Shown here piece after piece: positions 25,966 to 42,839 of a stretch of 64,000 nucleotides of DNA. The notes under the pieces are model-generated. The model made no database searches. It was given only the letters and a program-made list of their open reading frames with translations, and had not been told where the DNA came from. Origin of the DNA: Streptomyces sp. NBC_00377 (lineage in GTDB: Bacteria; Actinomycetota; Actinomycetes; Streptomycetales; Streptomycetaceae); contig NZ_CP107958.1 in the NCBI RefSeq assembly GCF_036075115.1, forward strand, positions 558,001-622,000, given 5' to 3'. Position numbers and translations under genes: made by a program. The first letter of the stretch is position 1. Each line of letters opens with the position of its first letter.

Positions 25966-28900
25966 ATGTCTGCTGCCCAGCACACTTCGCTGCCGTTGAC
26001 GGCAGCCCAGAGCGGGGTCTGGTTCGCGCACCAGCTGAATCGGAATTCTCCCGTGTACAACGTCGGCGAATTCGTGGAAATCCACGGGCCGGTCGACGCG
26101 GACGTATTCGAGACGGCCCTGGAGCAGGTCGTCCGCGAGGCCGGAGCGCTGCACATCCGGCCCGCCGAGGAACGCGACGGCCCACGGCAGGCACTCGGTG
26201 CTCCGCCAGGACCCCGGCTGACCAGGCTGGACCTTTCCGGCGAGGACGACCCGGAGGCGGCGGCGCGCGCGTACATCGCGGCAGACCTGGCGCGACCCGT
26301 CGACCTGGCGCACGGGGAGCTGTTCGGGTACGCGCTGATCAGGCTGGCCGACGACCGCTGGTTCTGGCACCAGCGCTACCACCACCTCGTCGTGGACGCG
26401 TTCGCGGCCGCGGCCGTCACCGCCCGCGTGGCCCGTGTCTACACCGCCCTGGCCGCCGGTGAGCCGACGGACGAGGGGGCCTTCGCCCCGTACACCGCGC
26501 TGCTGGACGGTGAGACGGCCTACCGCGACTCCGAGCAGTACCGCAAGGACCGGGCGCACTGGAGCGAGCGGTTCGCCGACCGCCCCGAAGAGATCGCCAC
26601 CTTCGCCGGCTCCGGTCGCACCGCGCCGCCCTCGGACACGTTCCTGCGCCACCTCACACGTCTGTCCCCGGACGTGATGGACAGCCTGCGCGCCACCGCA
26701 CGGGCCTCCCGTACGACCTGGTCGGCCGTCGTCGTCGCCGCTGTCGCGGCACATCTGCATCGTGTCACCGGAATACGTGACATCACCCTCGGAATTCCCG
26801 TCTCCGCCCGTCACGGAGCCGAGGCCAGGAACATTCCGGGAATGGTGTCGAACGAACTCCCGCTCCGCGTGAGCCTTTCCCCGGACATGACCGTCGGAGA
26901 GGTACTGCGCGAGGTGTCCGGAGAACTCAGGAAGTTGCTGCGCCACCAGCGTTACCCGTATGGGGATCTCCGCCGCGATCTGCGCCTGCTCGACGAGGGC
27001 CGGCATCTTTTCGGCCCCATGATCAACATCATGCCCTTCGATTTCGACGTCACGTTCGCCGGGCATCCCCTCACCGTTCACAACATGTCCAACGGGCCGG
27101 TCGGCGACCTCTCCGTCTCCGTCTACGAACGCTCCGACGGCAACGGGCTCCAGTTCTCCTTCGACGCCAACCCCGCACTGTACGAGGCGGGTGAACTGGC
27201 CCGGATCCAGGAGCGTTTCCTGGCCTTCCTCTCCGCCATGGCCACGGCCGACCCCGCCCTGCCCCTCGGCCGGCTGGACAGCCTGACCGGCCCGGAGGCC
27301 GAGAAGGCGATGTCCGGCGCCGACGCGCCCTCGCGTCCCATCGCCCCCGCCACCGTCGCCGACCTGTTCGCCTCACAGGCCGCCCGCACCCCCGACGCCC
27401 GCGCGCTGGTCTCCCCCGGCCGCACGCTCACCTTCCGCGGTCTCAACGCCTCCGCCAACCGACTGGCCCATCTCCTGGCGGGCCTCGGCGTCGGACCCGA
27501 GCAGTGCGTGGCGCTGGCTCTGCCGCGCGGCGCCGACACCGTGGTCGCCATGCTCGGTGTCCTCAAGGCCGGCGCCGCCTATGTCCCGCTGGACCCGGAC
27601 CACCCGGCCGAACGCACCCGGCAGATCCTCACCGAGGCCGACCCGGCGCTCATCCTGACCACCGCCGATCTCGCCGACGCCCTGCCCCGGGACGACGACG
27701 CCCGGCTGCTGCTCCTCGAGGACGCCGGACTCGGTCTGCCCGGGCTGCCCGACACCGACCCCACGGACGGCGACCGCACCCGGCCCCTGCTGCCCCGGCA
27801 CCTCGCCTATGTCATCCACACCTCCGGATCCACCGGCCGCCCCAAGGGGGTCGCCGTCGAACACCGCAGCCTGAGCAACCTCTACGAGCACCACCGGCGG
27901 GTCTTCGTCGAGCCCGCCGTGGCGGAGGCCGGCGTCGACCGCTTCCGGGTGGCGCTGACCAACGCGTTCGTGTTCGACGCCTCCTGGACCGCGCTGCTGT
28001 GGCTCGTCGCCGGGCACGAACTGCACGTCGTCGACGACGCGACCCGACGGGATGCCGGTGCGCTCGCCGGGTACGCCGCCCGGCACGCCATCGACCTGCT
28101 CGACACCACGCCCACCCACGCCCGTCAGCTCCTGACCGCCGGGCTGCTGGACGGCGCCCACCGCCCCCGGGTGCTCGTACTCGGCGGGGAGGCCGTCCCG
28201 GACGACCTCTGGACCCGGCTGCGCGCCGTCCCGGGCCTGACCGCCCGCAACGTCTACGGGCCGACCGAATGCACCGTCGACTCGATGTACTGCGATCTTC
28301 GCGTGGCGGCCACCCCCACGATCGGGCGGCCCGTGGACAACCTGGGCACCCGTGTCCTCGACAGCGCCCTGCGCCCCGTCGCGGACGGCGCCGTGGGCGA
28401 ACTCTTCCTGTCGGGCGCCGGTCTGGCCCGCGGCTATCTGGGCCGGGGCGCGCTCACCGCGGAACGGTTCGTGGCCGATCCGTTCGGCGCTCCCGGCGCA
28501 CGGATGTACCGCACGGGAGACCTCGTCCGCCGCGGCCCGGACGGTCTCCTGGTCTACGTGGGCCGGGCCGACACCCAGGTGAAGCTGCGCGGCTTCCGCA
28601 TCGAGCCCGGGGAGATCGAGTCCGTCCTGGCCACCCATCCGTCCGTCGCCCAGTGCGGGGTCGTGGTGCGCGAGGACCGCTCGGGGGTGCGCAGGCTCGT
28701 GGCCTACGTGGTGCCCGCCCCCGGGGCCGGCGTGCCGGAGGCCGGAGCGCTGCGGGAGCACCTCGCCGCGTCCCTCCCCGAGTACATGGTCCCGGCCGGC
28801 TTCGTCGCCCTGGACGCCCTGCCGCTGACCCACAACGGAAAGCTCGACCGCGCCGCCCTGCCCGTCCCGGAGATCACCGCCGCGGCCGGCAGCCGCGCGC

Positions 28901-31900
28901 CCCGCACCCCGGTCGAGAAGACGCTGTGCGCCCTGTTCGCCGAACTCCTCGACGTGCGCGGCGTCGGCATCGACGACAGCTTCTTCGCCCTCGGCGGCGA
29001 CTCCCCGCTGGCCGTGCGGCTGTCCGCCCGGGCCCGGGAGGCGTCGGTCGTCATCGATCCCCGGGACGTGTTCCAGCACAAGACGGTCGCCGGCCTCGCC
29101 GAGGTGGCGCGCCGACCGGGGCCGGACCAGGAGTCGCCCGTCCGCTCCCGCCGCCCGCTGGTCCGGCTCGACGACCGCGAGCGCGCGGCCCTCGCCGTCT
29201 CCCACGCCGGGCACACCGCCGTCCTGCCCCTCACGCCGCTCCAGGAGGGCATGCTGTTCCACGCCCAGTACGAAGGCGCGGCCGGCGCGACGTCCGGCAT
29301 CGACCCCTACATCGCGCAGAGCGCGTACGAAGTGTCCGGCCCGCTGAGCCCGGGCCGGCTGCGCGCCGCATGCGACGCCCTGCCGGCCCGGCACGAGTGC
29401 CTGCGGGCGGCCTTCGTCGCCACCGGGTCCGGCCGGGCCGTGCAGGTGATCACCGCGGCGCGCGGCGTGCCGTGGACCGAACTGGACCTGTCAGGACTGC
29501 CGGAGGACGGCCGGCAGGAACGGATCGCCCGCGAGCTGGCCGCCGAACGTGCCCGGCCCTTCGACATGGCCGCCGCGCCCCTCGTGCGCTTCCTGCTCGT
29601 CCGGCTGGCCGCCGAACAACACGTCCTCGTCGTCACCGGCCACCACATCGTCCTCGACGGCGCCTCGCTCGCCCTGGTGCTGGACGACCTTCTCGCCGGA
29701 TACGCGGGCGGGGACCTCGGCGCACCGGCTTCGCCGACTCTGCGCGACTACGCCGAATGGCTCGCCGCACAGGACGCGCAGGCGGCCGAGAAGGCGTGGG
29801 CCGACGCGCTGGACGGCGTGCAGGAGCCGACGCTCGCGGTGCCGGACGCGGACCTGGGCCGGGCGCCCGTCCTCGCCGAGGAGGTCCGGGTGTCCCTCGA
29901 CCCGGGCCGCACCACCGCGCTGACCGCCGCCGCCCGGGCCCGCTCCCTCACGCCCCACACCGTCGTCCAGGCCGCGTGGGCGGTCACTCTGGCGCAGCTG
30001 ACCGGCCGTGACGACGTCGTCTTCGGCACCACCGTCTCCCTGCGCCCGGCCGAACTGCCGGGTGTCGACCGGCTGGCCGGACTGCTGATCAACACCGTGC
30101 CGGTACGGGTGCGGCTCGACCCGGCGGAACCGCTGGAGCGGCTGCTCGTCCGTCTCCAGGACGAACAGGCCGCGCTCTCCCCCCACCACCACCTGGGCCT
30201 CGCCGCCCTGCGCCGGACCACCGGACTCGACCGGATCTTCGACACCTCCACGGTCTTCGAGAACCACTCCGGTGGCGCCGACGCGCTGCGGGAGCCGGCC
30301 GGGCTGACCGTGCGCGCCGCCGGCAGCCTGGGAGCCACCCACTACCCCCTCACGCTCATCGCCGAACCGGGCGAGCGGCTCACCCTGCGGCTCGCCTACC
30401 GCCCCGACCTCGTGGACCGCGCCACCGCCCGGGCCGTCGTCGGGCGGGCGGCCCGCTTCCTGGAGGCGTTCACCACCGCGCCGCACGCGCCGCTCTCCGC
30501 CGTCGACCTGCTCTCCCCGGCTGAGCGGTCCCGCGTACTGCACGAGTGGAACGCGGCCGTCGCACCCCCTTCGGACACCGCGATCCACCGGCGGTTCGCC
30601 GAACAGGCGGCGCGCACGCCCGACGCCGTCGCGGTCACGGGCGCGGCGGGCACCCTCAGCTACGCCGAACTCGACGCCCGTTCGGACGAGTTGGCTCACC
30701 GGCTGCTGGCTCTCGGTCTGCGGCCCGAGGAGCGGGTCGCCGTCCTCCAGGAGCGTTCGCCCGAACTGATCGTCTCGCTGCTGGCCGTGCTCAAGGCGGG
30801 CGGCGCGTACATGCCGCTGGACGCCCGCTCCCCCGCCGACCGGCTGCGCGCGATGACCGGCCGCACGCGGGCCCGCGTCCTGCTGACCGACCTCGCCTCG
30901 CAGGACATGGCACGCGACGTGGGCCCGGGGCGGATCCTCGTCGTGGACGAACCCGGCCCGGCCGTGGCCGAGGCCGTGGGCCCGCTCCCGCAGGTCGACG
31001 CGGACCGGCTCGCCTACGTCCTGTTCACCTCGGGTTCGACCGGTGAGCCCAAGGGCGTCGGCGTGACCCACCGGGCCGTGCTGGACCTCACCGGGGACAG
31101 CGCGTTCGACGCCGAGGCCCACCGGGCGGTCCTCCAGCACTCCACCCAGGCCTTCGACGCGGCGACGTACGAGATGTGGGTGCCGTTGCTCAACGGCGGC
31201 CGGATCGTCCTCGCGCCGCCCGGCCAGCTGGACGGGCCGCTGCTGGAACGGCTCGTCGCCGAGCACGGGGTGAGCGCGCTGTGGCTGACGGCAGGCCTGT
31301 TCCGGCTGCTGGCCGAGGAGTCGCCGGACAGCTTCGCCGGGCTGCGGGAGGTGTGGGCGGGCGGCGACGTCGTCCCCGGCCGGGCCGTCCGCGCCGTCCT
31401 GACCGCCGACCCGGCCCTCGTCGTCGTCGACGGCTACGGACCCACCGAGACCACCGTGTTCGCCGCATGCCACCGGATGCGCGCCGGGGAGGACGTGCCG
31501 GCGACGGTGCCCGTCGGGCGGCCGCTCGACGGCATGCGCGCCTACGTCCTGGACAGCGCGCTGCGGCCCGTTCCGCCGGGCGCGGCCGGTGAACTGCATC
31601 TGGCCGGCGCCGGACTGGCCCGGGGGTACCTGGACCGTCCGGAGGCGACCGCCGAGCGCTTCGTCGCCGACCCCTTCGGGGCACCTGGCGGGCGCATGTA
31701 CCGCACCGGTGACCTGGTCCGCTGGACCGACCGGGGTGAGCTGGTCTTCCTCGGCCGCGCGGACGACCAGATCAAGGTCCGCGGGTTCCGGGTCGAGCCG
31801 GGCGAGATCGAGGCCGCGCTGGCCCGGCATCCCGCGGTGGCCCAGTGCTGTGTGGTGGCGCGCGAGGACACTCCCGGCGTCAAACGGCTGACCGCGTACG

Positions 31901-32408
31901 TGGTGCCGGCCGGTGGCGAGGCGCCGACGGACGCCGGACTGCGCGCCCACCTGACCCCTCTGCTGGCCGACTACCAGGTACCCGCCGCGTTCGTGACGCT
32001 GCCGGCGCTGCCGCTGACCCGCAACGGCAAGATCGACCGAGGTGCTCTCCCCGTCCCCGCCGTCACGGCCGACGCGGCCGGGCGTGCCCCGGCCGGCCCC
32101 CGCGAGGAACTCCTGTGCACCCTCTTCGGCGAGATCCTCGGCCTCGACGCGGTCGGTCCCGACGACAACTTCTTCACCCTCGGCGGTGACTCCATCCTCT
32201 CCGTCCGGCTGGTCGCCCGGGCCCGCCGGGCGGGACTCGTCCTCACCGCCCGGGACGTCTTCACGCACCGCACGCCCGCCGCGCTCGCCCCGGCCGCCCA
32301 GGACCTGGTCCCGCAGCTGCCCGACCTGGCCGAGGAAGCCGACCTGCCGCCGATCGCCCTGCCCGACGACGAACTGGCCGAACTGGTGGCCGCATGGGAG
32401 TCCGCCCA

Positions 32409-32412
<4 letters not shown>
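25966..32412 (+). CDS. NRPS, C-A-PCP-C-A(Val-like)-PCP
   Basis: Two-module peptide synthetase of 2148 residues. C1 (about 8-440) resembles starter-type C domains ([17 protein letters not shown]) and has HHLVVDA with Ala replacing the usual Gly. A1 (463-957) carries specificity residues I read as D-A-T-D-V-G-V-V-D-K; two acidic positions suggest a basic substrate such as Arg or hydroxy-Arg, but this is not a standard code. PCP1 has Ser1013. C2 (1085-1532) has HHIVLDG at 1226. A2 (1543-2026) reads D-A-Y-W-W-G-G-V-F-K, close to known Val codes. PCP2 has Ser2076. A short acidic C-terminal tail probably docks onto NRPS2, whose GTG overlaps the stop codon. There is no epimerase or thioesterase. Confidence 0.93.
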
Positions 32413-38552
<6,140 letters not shown>

Positions 38553-38613
38553 TTCCTCGGCCATCCGACACCCACCTCGGGACACCCATGTCCCCACACC
38601 AGGAGGACCCCTC

Positions 38614-38841
38614 ATGAGCAGCCCCTTCGACAACCCCGACGGCACCTTCCTCGTCCTCGTCAACGACGAGAACCAGCACTCCCTGTGGCCCTCGTTCGCC
38701 GAGGTTCCGGCGGGCTGGACGGTGGCCCGGCCGCAGGGCTCGCGCCAGGACTGCCTGGACTACATCGGCGAGCACTGGACGGACATCCGTCCCGCGAGCC
38801 TGGTCCGGGCGATGGACGCCGACGCCGCGCCCGCACGGTGA
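38614..38841 (+). CDS. MbtH-like protein
   Basis: MbtH-family chaperone of 75 residues that binds and activates NRPS adenylation domains. The family signature is complete: [20 protein letters not shown], followed by [20 protein letters not shown] and the [10 protein letters not shown] end. An AGGAGG ribosome binding site lies 7 nt before the ATG. It is 61 bp after NRPS2 and overlaps the exporter start by 4 bp. It likely serves the A domains of NRPS1 and NRPS2, and perhaps the free A domain across the cluster. Confidence 0.95.
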   Translation: MSSPFDNPDGTFLVLVNDENQHSLWPSFAEVPAGWTVARPQGSRQDCLDYIGEHWTDIRPASLVRAMDADAAPAR

Positions 38842-40361
38842 GCACACCCCTTCCGGTCACGGCCGTCGCCTTCCTCGCCCGGGCGAGCCAGCTCGGCCTC
38901 TTCTCGGCGGAAACGCTCATCCTCCTCGACCAGGGAGTCGCCGCGGACGCGATCGGACTGGTCATGGCCGCGGCCGCGGCCGGCGGGGCGCTGGCCCAAC
39001 TCGCCGCGGGCCGCTGGGGGCACCGCTGCCGCACCACCCGGATGACACTGCTGGGCACGGGGGTGCAGAGCGCCGGCTGTCTGGCGTTCGCCACCTTCAC
39101 TCCGTGGTGGAGCCTGGCCGCCGCCGACTTCCTGCTCATGGCGGGGGCGGCCCTGACCGCGACGGGGCTGCGCGCCACCGTGGCGGCCCGGGCATCCGGT
39201 GGCCGGTCGCAGGGGACGGGGCGCCTGGAGCGCGCCTACGGCCGGCTGACGGCCGCGCAGATGCTGGGCGCCCTGGTGGGTCCGCTCGGTGCGGGAGCCG
39301 TGCTCCTGCACGGCGGCACCACGTGGGCGGCCTGGGCGGCCACCGCCGTCGCCCTCGCCGCGGCCGCGCCCGCGGTCGCGGCGGACCGGCGCGAGCGCGC
39401 CGCGGCGAGCCGCGCCGGGGTCGGGCGGTCGGCGGTGGAGAGGGATCTGCCCGGCGCGGCGAAGGAGGCCACGCCACCGAGGTCGGCCGATACGCCGTCG
39501 GCGTGGACGGATGCCCCGCCCGCGTCGGCGGATACCCGGTCCGTTCCGGCGAGCACCGTGCCCGCCCCGGCGGACACCACGACGCCGTCGGCGGCCGCCC
39601 CGTCCGTTCCGGCGGACATGCCCCGGCGCGCCTCGTCCCGGCCGGCTCTCCTCCGCGAGGCGGCGGCCGGTCGCCGGCCGCCGCTGCCGGGCGCCCTGTG
39701 GCCGCCCCTGGTCCTGCTGTTCGGCATCACCGCGCTCTACGGGGGCTACTCCGTGGTCTGGGCCGTGTACCTCCGTGACCTGGGCGCCCGCGACTCCCTC
39801 ATCGCCTGGTCCGCGGCCTGTCTGGCGCTGCCCGCGCTCGTCCTCTCGCCCCGGGCCGGCGCCGCCCTGCCCCGGGTGTCCCGCCGCCTCCTCGTCCGCT
39901 GCGCGGCACTGCTCCTCGGCTGCTGTGCGTGTCTGTACCCGGTGCTCGGCTCGGTGGCCGCGGCGGTCGCCCTGTCGTTCACCGAGGGTGTCCTCCTTGC
40001 CGTCGCCCTGCCGCTCATCTCCGCGCAGGTGGCCCGCGACGCCGGCCCCGGCGGCACGGCGAGGGCCTTCGGCCTCCTCGGCACGGCGGACGCCCTCGGC
40101 AGTGCCCTGGGCACCGCGCTGGGCGGCATGCTGCTCGCCCGGGGAGGTGCGGCCGAGGCCTTCCGGTTCAGCGGCGTCCTGTGCCTGCTCTGTGTGGCCG
40201 CCTCCGTCCGAATCCCCGCGCGCCCTTTCGTGGCCGCCTCCTCACCTCGCTCCCCTTCGTCGTCCGTCCCTTCCGTCCCGTCGTGCCTCTCCTCACCAGA
40301 AACCGGCAGGTCCCCGCATGTATCACGGACTCCCCCTCGAATACGTCCTGTCCGCCGCTGA
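38838..40361 (+). CDS. MFS transporter, probable product exporter
   Basis: Major facilitator of 507 residues starting at a GTG that overlaps the mbtH-like stop (GTGA). About six hydrophobic helices lie before residue 190 and six after residue 290. Between them is an unusually long Ala/Pro/Ser/Thr-rich loop with repeated SADT, PADT and PADMP motifs (about 215-260). The C-terminal Ser/Pro/Arg tail overlaps the next gene by 44 bp. Its position between MbtH and tailoring genes points to export or self-resistance for the peptide. The transported compound is inferred from context only. Confidence 0.83.
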   Translation: MSTPLPVTAVAFLARASQLGLFSAETLILLDQGVAADAIGLVMAAAAAGGALAQLAAGRWGHRCRTTRMTLLGTGVQSAGCLAFATFTPWWSLAAADFLLMAGAALTATGLRATVAARASGGRSQGTGRLERAYGRLTAAQMLGALVGPLGAGAVLLHGGTTWAAWAATAVALAAAAPAVAADRRERAAASRAGVGRSAVERDLPGAAKEATPPRSADTPSAWTDAPPASADTRSVPASTVPAPADTTTPSAAAPSVPADMPRRASSRPALLREAAAGRRPPLPGALWPPLVLLFGITALYGGYSVVWAVYLRDLGARDSLIAWSAACLALPALVLSPRAGAALPRVSRRLLVRCAALLLGCCACLYPVLGSVAAAVALSFTEGVLLAVALPLISAQVARDAGPGGTARAFGLLGTADALGSALGTALGGMLLARGGAAEAFRFSGVLCLLCVAASVRIPARPFVAASSPRSPSSSVPSVPSCLSSPETGRSPHVSRTPPRIRPVRR

Positions 40362-41337
40362 GACGGAACAGATCCAGGAGGCGCTCGCCCTTCTCCGCGA
40401 CTCCAGCGCGCCCCCCGCGCGGCCCGCCTTCTACGACCGTCACTGGGACGCGGCGTCGCACCTCCCACCCCGGCTGCGCACCTTCCTGGAGCACTTCCGT
40501 CGCGCCGAACCCGCCGCGGCGCTGGTGATCCACGGTTTCCCGGTCGACGACAGGGCCATCGGACCGACCCCGGCCCACTGGGCGGACGTGCCCGTCGACG
40601 CCCCGCCCCTGGACCAGGAACTGTTCCTGGCCATGGTGGGCACGGCCCTCGGCGACCCCTTCACCTTCTCCACCCTCCAACTGGGCCGGGTCGTGCAGAA
40701 TCTGCTGCCCATCCGCGGCGACGAGCAGCGGCAGAGCGGCCACGGCAGCGAGTGCCTGCTGGAGTTCCACACCGAGGACGGTTTCCACCCGGGCCGCTGC
40801 GACTACCTGCTCCTCCTCGGGATGCGCAACCACGAGCGGGTGCCGACGATCGTGGCGTCCGTGCGCGACGTCAAGATCAGTGACGAGACGGCGGACCTGC
40901 TCCGCACGCCGAGCTTCCTCATCCGTCCCGACGACGAGCACGTACGCCAGCTCCAGGAGCGCCACCCCGGCCACCCGGCCCTGGCCGGCATGCTGCGGAT
41001 GCAGTCCGATCCCCGGCCGGTGCCGGTCCTGTCGGGTGACCGGGAACGCCCCTACCTGCGGATCGACTACCCGTTCATGACGTGTTCCGGCGAGGACGGG
41101 GCCGCTCAGCAGGCGCTGGACGAGCTGATGGAGGAGCTGGAGCGGGTCCAGCTCGACGTGGTCGTCGAGCAGGGCAGCCTTGCCGTGGTGGACAACTACG
41201 TCGCCGTGCACGGCCGCAGGCCCTTCCACGCCGCGCACGACGGGACGGACCGCTGGCTGAAACGCATGATCGTCAGCCGTGACCTGCGCAAGACCACCCC
41301 GTACGCCTCGCCCGGCGACGCGCGGGTCCTCTTCTGA
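40318..41337 (+). CDS. VioC-type Fe(II)/2-oxoglutarate amino acid hydroxylase
   Basis: Non-heme iron oxygenase of 339 residues in the clavaminate-synthase-like group that includes the Arg beta-hydroxylases VioC and OrfP and the Asn hydroxylase AsnO. The metal ligands are His151 and Glu153 (LEFHTEDGFHP) and His298 (DNYVAVHGRRPF). Arg312 and Arg316 in DRWLKR follow His298 by 14 and 18 residues, the spacing expected for 2-oxoglutarate and substrate binding. It likely beta-hydroxylates a free amino acid for the NRPS; Arg would fit the acidic A1 pocket, but Asn or another substrate cannot be excluded. It overlaps the exporter 3' end by 44 bp. Confidence 0.88.
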   Translation: MYHGLPLEYVLSAAETEQIQEALALLRDSSAPPARPAFYDRHWDAASHLPPRLRTFLEHFRRAEPAAALVIHGFPVDDRAIGPTPAHWADVPVDAPPLDQELFLAMVGTALGDPFTFSTLQLGRVVQNLLPIRGDEQRQSGHGSECLLEFHTEDGFHPGRCDYLLLLGMRNHERVPTIVASVRDVKISDETADLLRTPSFLIRPDDEHVRQLQERHPGHPALAGMLRMQSDPRPVPVLSGDRERPYLRIDYPFMTCSGEDGAAQQALDELMEELERVQLDVVVEQGSLAVVDNYVAVHGRRPFHAAHDGTDRWLKRMIVSRDLRKTTPYASPGDARVLF

Positions 41338-41417
41338 CCGCGCTCCGACCCCGGATCCCTCACCACTCCCCTCACCACTCCTTTTCCTCGTTCCCCTCAC
41401 CGAAAGGAACGGCAGAC

Positions 41418-42170
41418 ATGCGCACCATCGTCGTGTCCGGTGGCTCCAGCGGCATCGGCCGGGCCACCGTCGAGCGTTTCGCGCGAGCGGGTGACCGTGT
41501 GATCAGTCTGGACGTCGCCGAACCCCAGGAGGAGCCCGGCGGTCCCCTGTCCTGGATCCGCTGCGACGTCGCGGACTGGCAGGCCGTCGACGACGCCCTG
41601 GCCCGCGTGCACCGGGACCACTCCCTGGACGTCGTCATCGCCAACGCCGGCATCAGTGTCCGCCACGGCGTCCTCGACATCACCGAACAGGCCGCACGCC
41701 GCGTGGTCGACGTCAACCTCCTCGGCACCCTGGGCCTGTGGCGCAGTGCCGCCCGTCTCATGGCGGACGGCGACGGCGGGGTCCTCCTCGCGACGGCGTC
41801 CGTCAACGGCCGTCGCGGCTACCCCCACTACGCCGACTACAACGCCACCAAGGCCGGCATCATCGCCCTCACCCAGACCTTCGCCCTTGAACTCAGCCCC
41901 CGCATCCGGGTGGCCTGCGTGAGTCCCGGAGCCGTCCTGACACCCATGCAACTCGCCGAGTACACCGACGACATGCTGGCCGACGTCAACGCGCGGATCC
42001 CGGCCGGCCGGCATGCCCGGCCCGAGGAGATCGCGGCGGCCTTCCACTATCTGGCCTCGCCCGAGGCCGCCTTCCTGACCGGCCAGGAGCTGGTCGTCGA
42101 CGGCGGTGAGACGGCAGGCGCGACCACCGCCGAGTTCGGCACCGCCGTACGCGCCGGCGTGCCGGCCTGA
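41418..42170 (+). CDS. short-chain dehydrogenase/reductase
   Basis: SDR of 250 residues. The NAD(P)-binding motif is SGGSSGIG (residues 7-14) and NAG is in VIANAGIS. The catalytic Tyr and Lys are in YNATKAG, with Ser in ATASVNG, and the C-terminal FLTGQELVVDGGE is standard. It resembles FabG-like alcohol dehydrogenases. It lies in the tailoring block after the hydroxylase, so it may oxidise or reduce a hydroxylated residue or a carrier-bound intermediate; the substrate cannot be named. GAAAGGA precedes the ATG. Confidence 0.87.
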   Translation: MRTIVVSGGSSGIGRATVERFARAGDRVISLDVAEPQEEPGGPLSWIRCDVADWQAVDDALARVHRDHSLDVVIANAGISVRHGVLDITEQAARRVVDVNLLGTLGLWRSAARLMADGDGGVLLATASVNGRRGYPHYADYNATKAGIIALTQTFALELSPRIRVACVSPGAVLTPMQLAEYTDDMLADVNARIPAGRHARPEEIAAAFHYLASPEAAFLTGQELVVDGGETAGATTAEFGTAVRAGVPA

Positions 42171-42202
42171 ATCCGTACGACACCCCTGCCGCCCTCCGTG
42201 AC

Positions 42203-42240
42203 CGCCGTCCCGCCCGACTCCCCGGCCGGGCGGGACGGCG
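42203..42240 (+). terminator. 14-bp hairpin inside the tailoring operon
   Basis: The arms CGCCGTCCCGCCCG and CGGGCGGGACGGCG pair perfectly around a 10-nt loop between the SDR stop and the flavin reductase start. It looks like a terminator or attenuator that may separate expression of the last two genes from the NRPS operon. Confidence 0.75.
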
Positions 42241-42292
42241 GCTCGCGCCGGGGGCCGAACAGACCCCACGCCCCGAAAGGCAGGACATCACC

Positions 42293-42838
42293 ATGAAAGC
42301 GACCACCCGGGAAGCCGTCACTGCGGCGGGCGGCACCGACACGGTCCCGCCGGAGTCGTTCCGTGAGGTGATGACCCGCTTCGCCGGCAGTGTCACCGTG
42401 GTGACCGCCCACAACGGGACGCGCCCGGTCGGCTGCACCGCCACCGCGGTCCTCTCCCTCACCGACCGGCCGCCCACCCTCCTCGCCTCACTGGCCTCGG
42501 ACAGCGCGACTCTCCGGCACATCAGGGCCGCAGGACTCTTCGGCGTGAGCGTGCTGCCCTACCGGCTCCGCTCGCTGGCCGCGCGGTTCGCCGAGCTGCC
42601 GGCGGACCGGCGTTTCGACGGGGTCGACCACACCTCCCCGCACGGTGCTCCCCTCCTCGGCGGAGCGGTGGCCGGTGTGGTGTGCCGCGTCACCCGGTAC
42701 GTGTCCCTCGGGGACCACGTGCTGGTCGTCGGTCACGTGATCCACGCGGAGACCGACGAGGACGCCGAGCCGTTGATCCACTTCGCCCGTCGGCAGACCC
42801 GGCCGCAGATCCGCACACAGACCCGGACGGAGGTGTGA
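42293..42838 (+). CDS. flavin reductase (HpaC/DIM6 family)
   Basis: NAD(P)H:flavin oxidoreductase of 181 residues. The fold is recognised by FREVMTRFAGSVTVVTA, GCTATAVLSLTDRPPTLL and FGVSVLPYRLRSLAARFAE, and by the closing HVLVVGHVI. Such proteins supply reduced FMN or FAD to two-component monooxygenases. The natural partner in this window would be the luciferase-like monooxygenase at 46532, although the two are about 4 kb apart on opposite strands. A start at 42293 with AAAGGCAGGA upstream is clear. The stop lies 1 bp before the thioesterase ATG. Confidence 0.87.
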   Translation: MKATTREAVTAAGGTDTVPPESFREVMTRFAGSVTVVTAHNGTRPVGCTATAVLSLTDRPPTLLASLASDSATLRHIRAAGLFGVSVLPYRLRSLAARFAELPADRRFDGVDHTSPHGAPLLGGAVAGVVCRVTRYVSLGDHVLVVGHVIHAETDEDAEPLIHFARRQTRPQIRTQTRTEV

Positions 42839-42839
42839 C

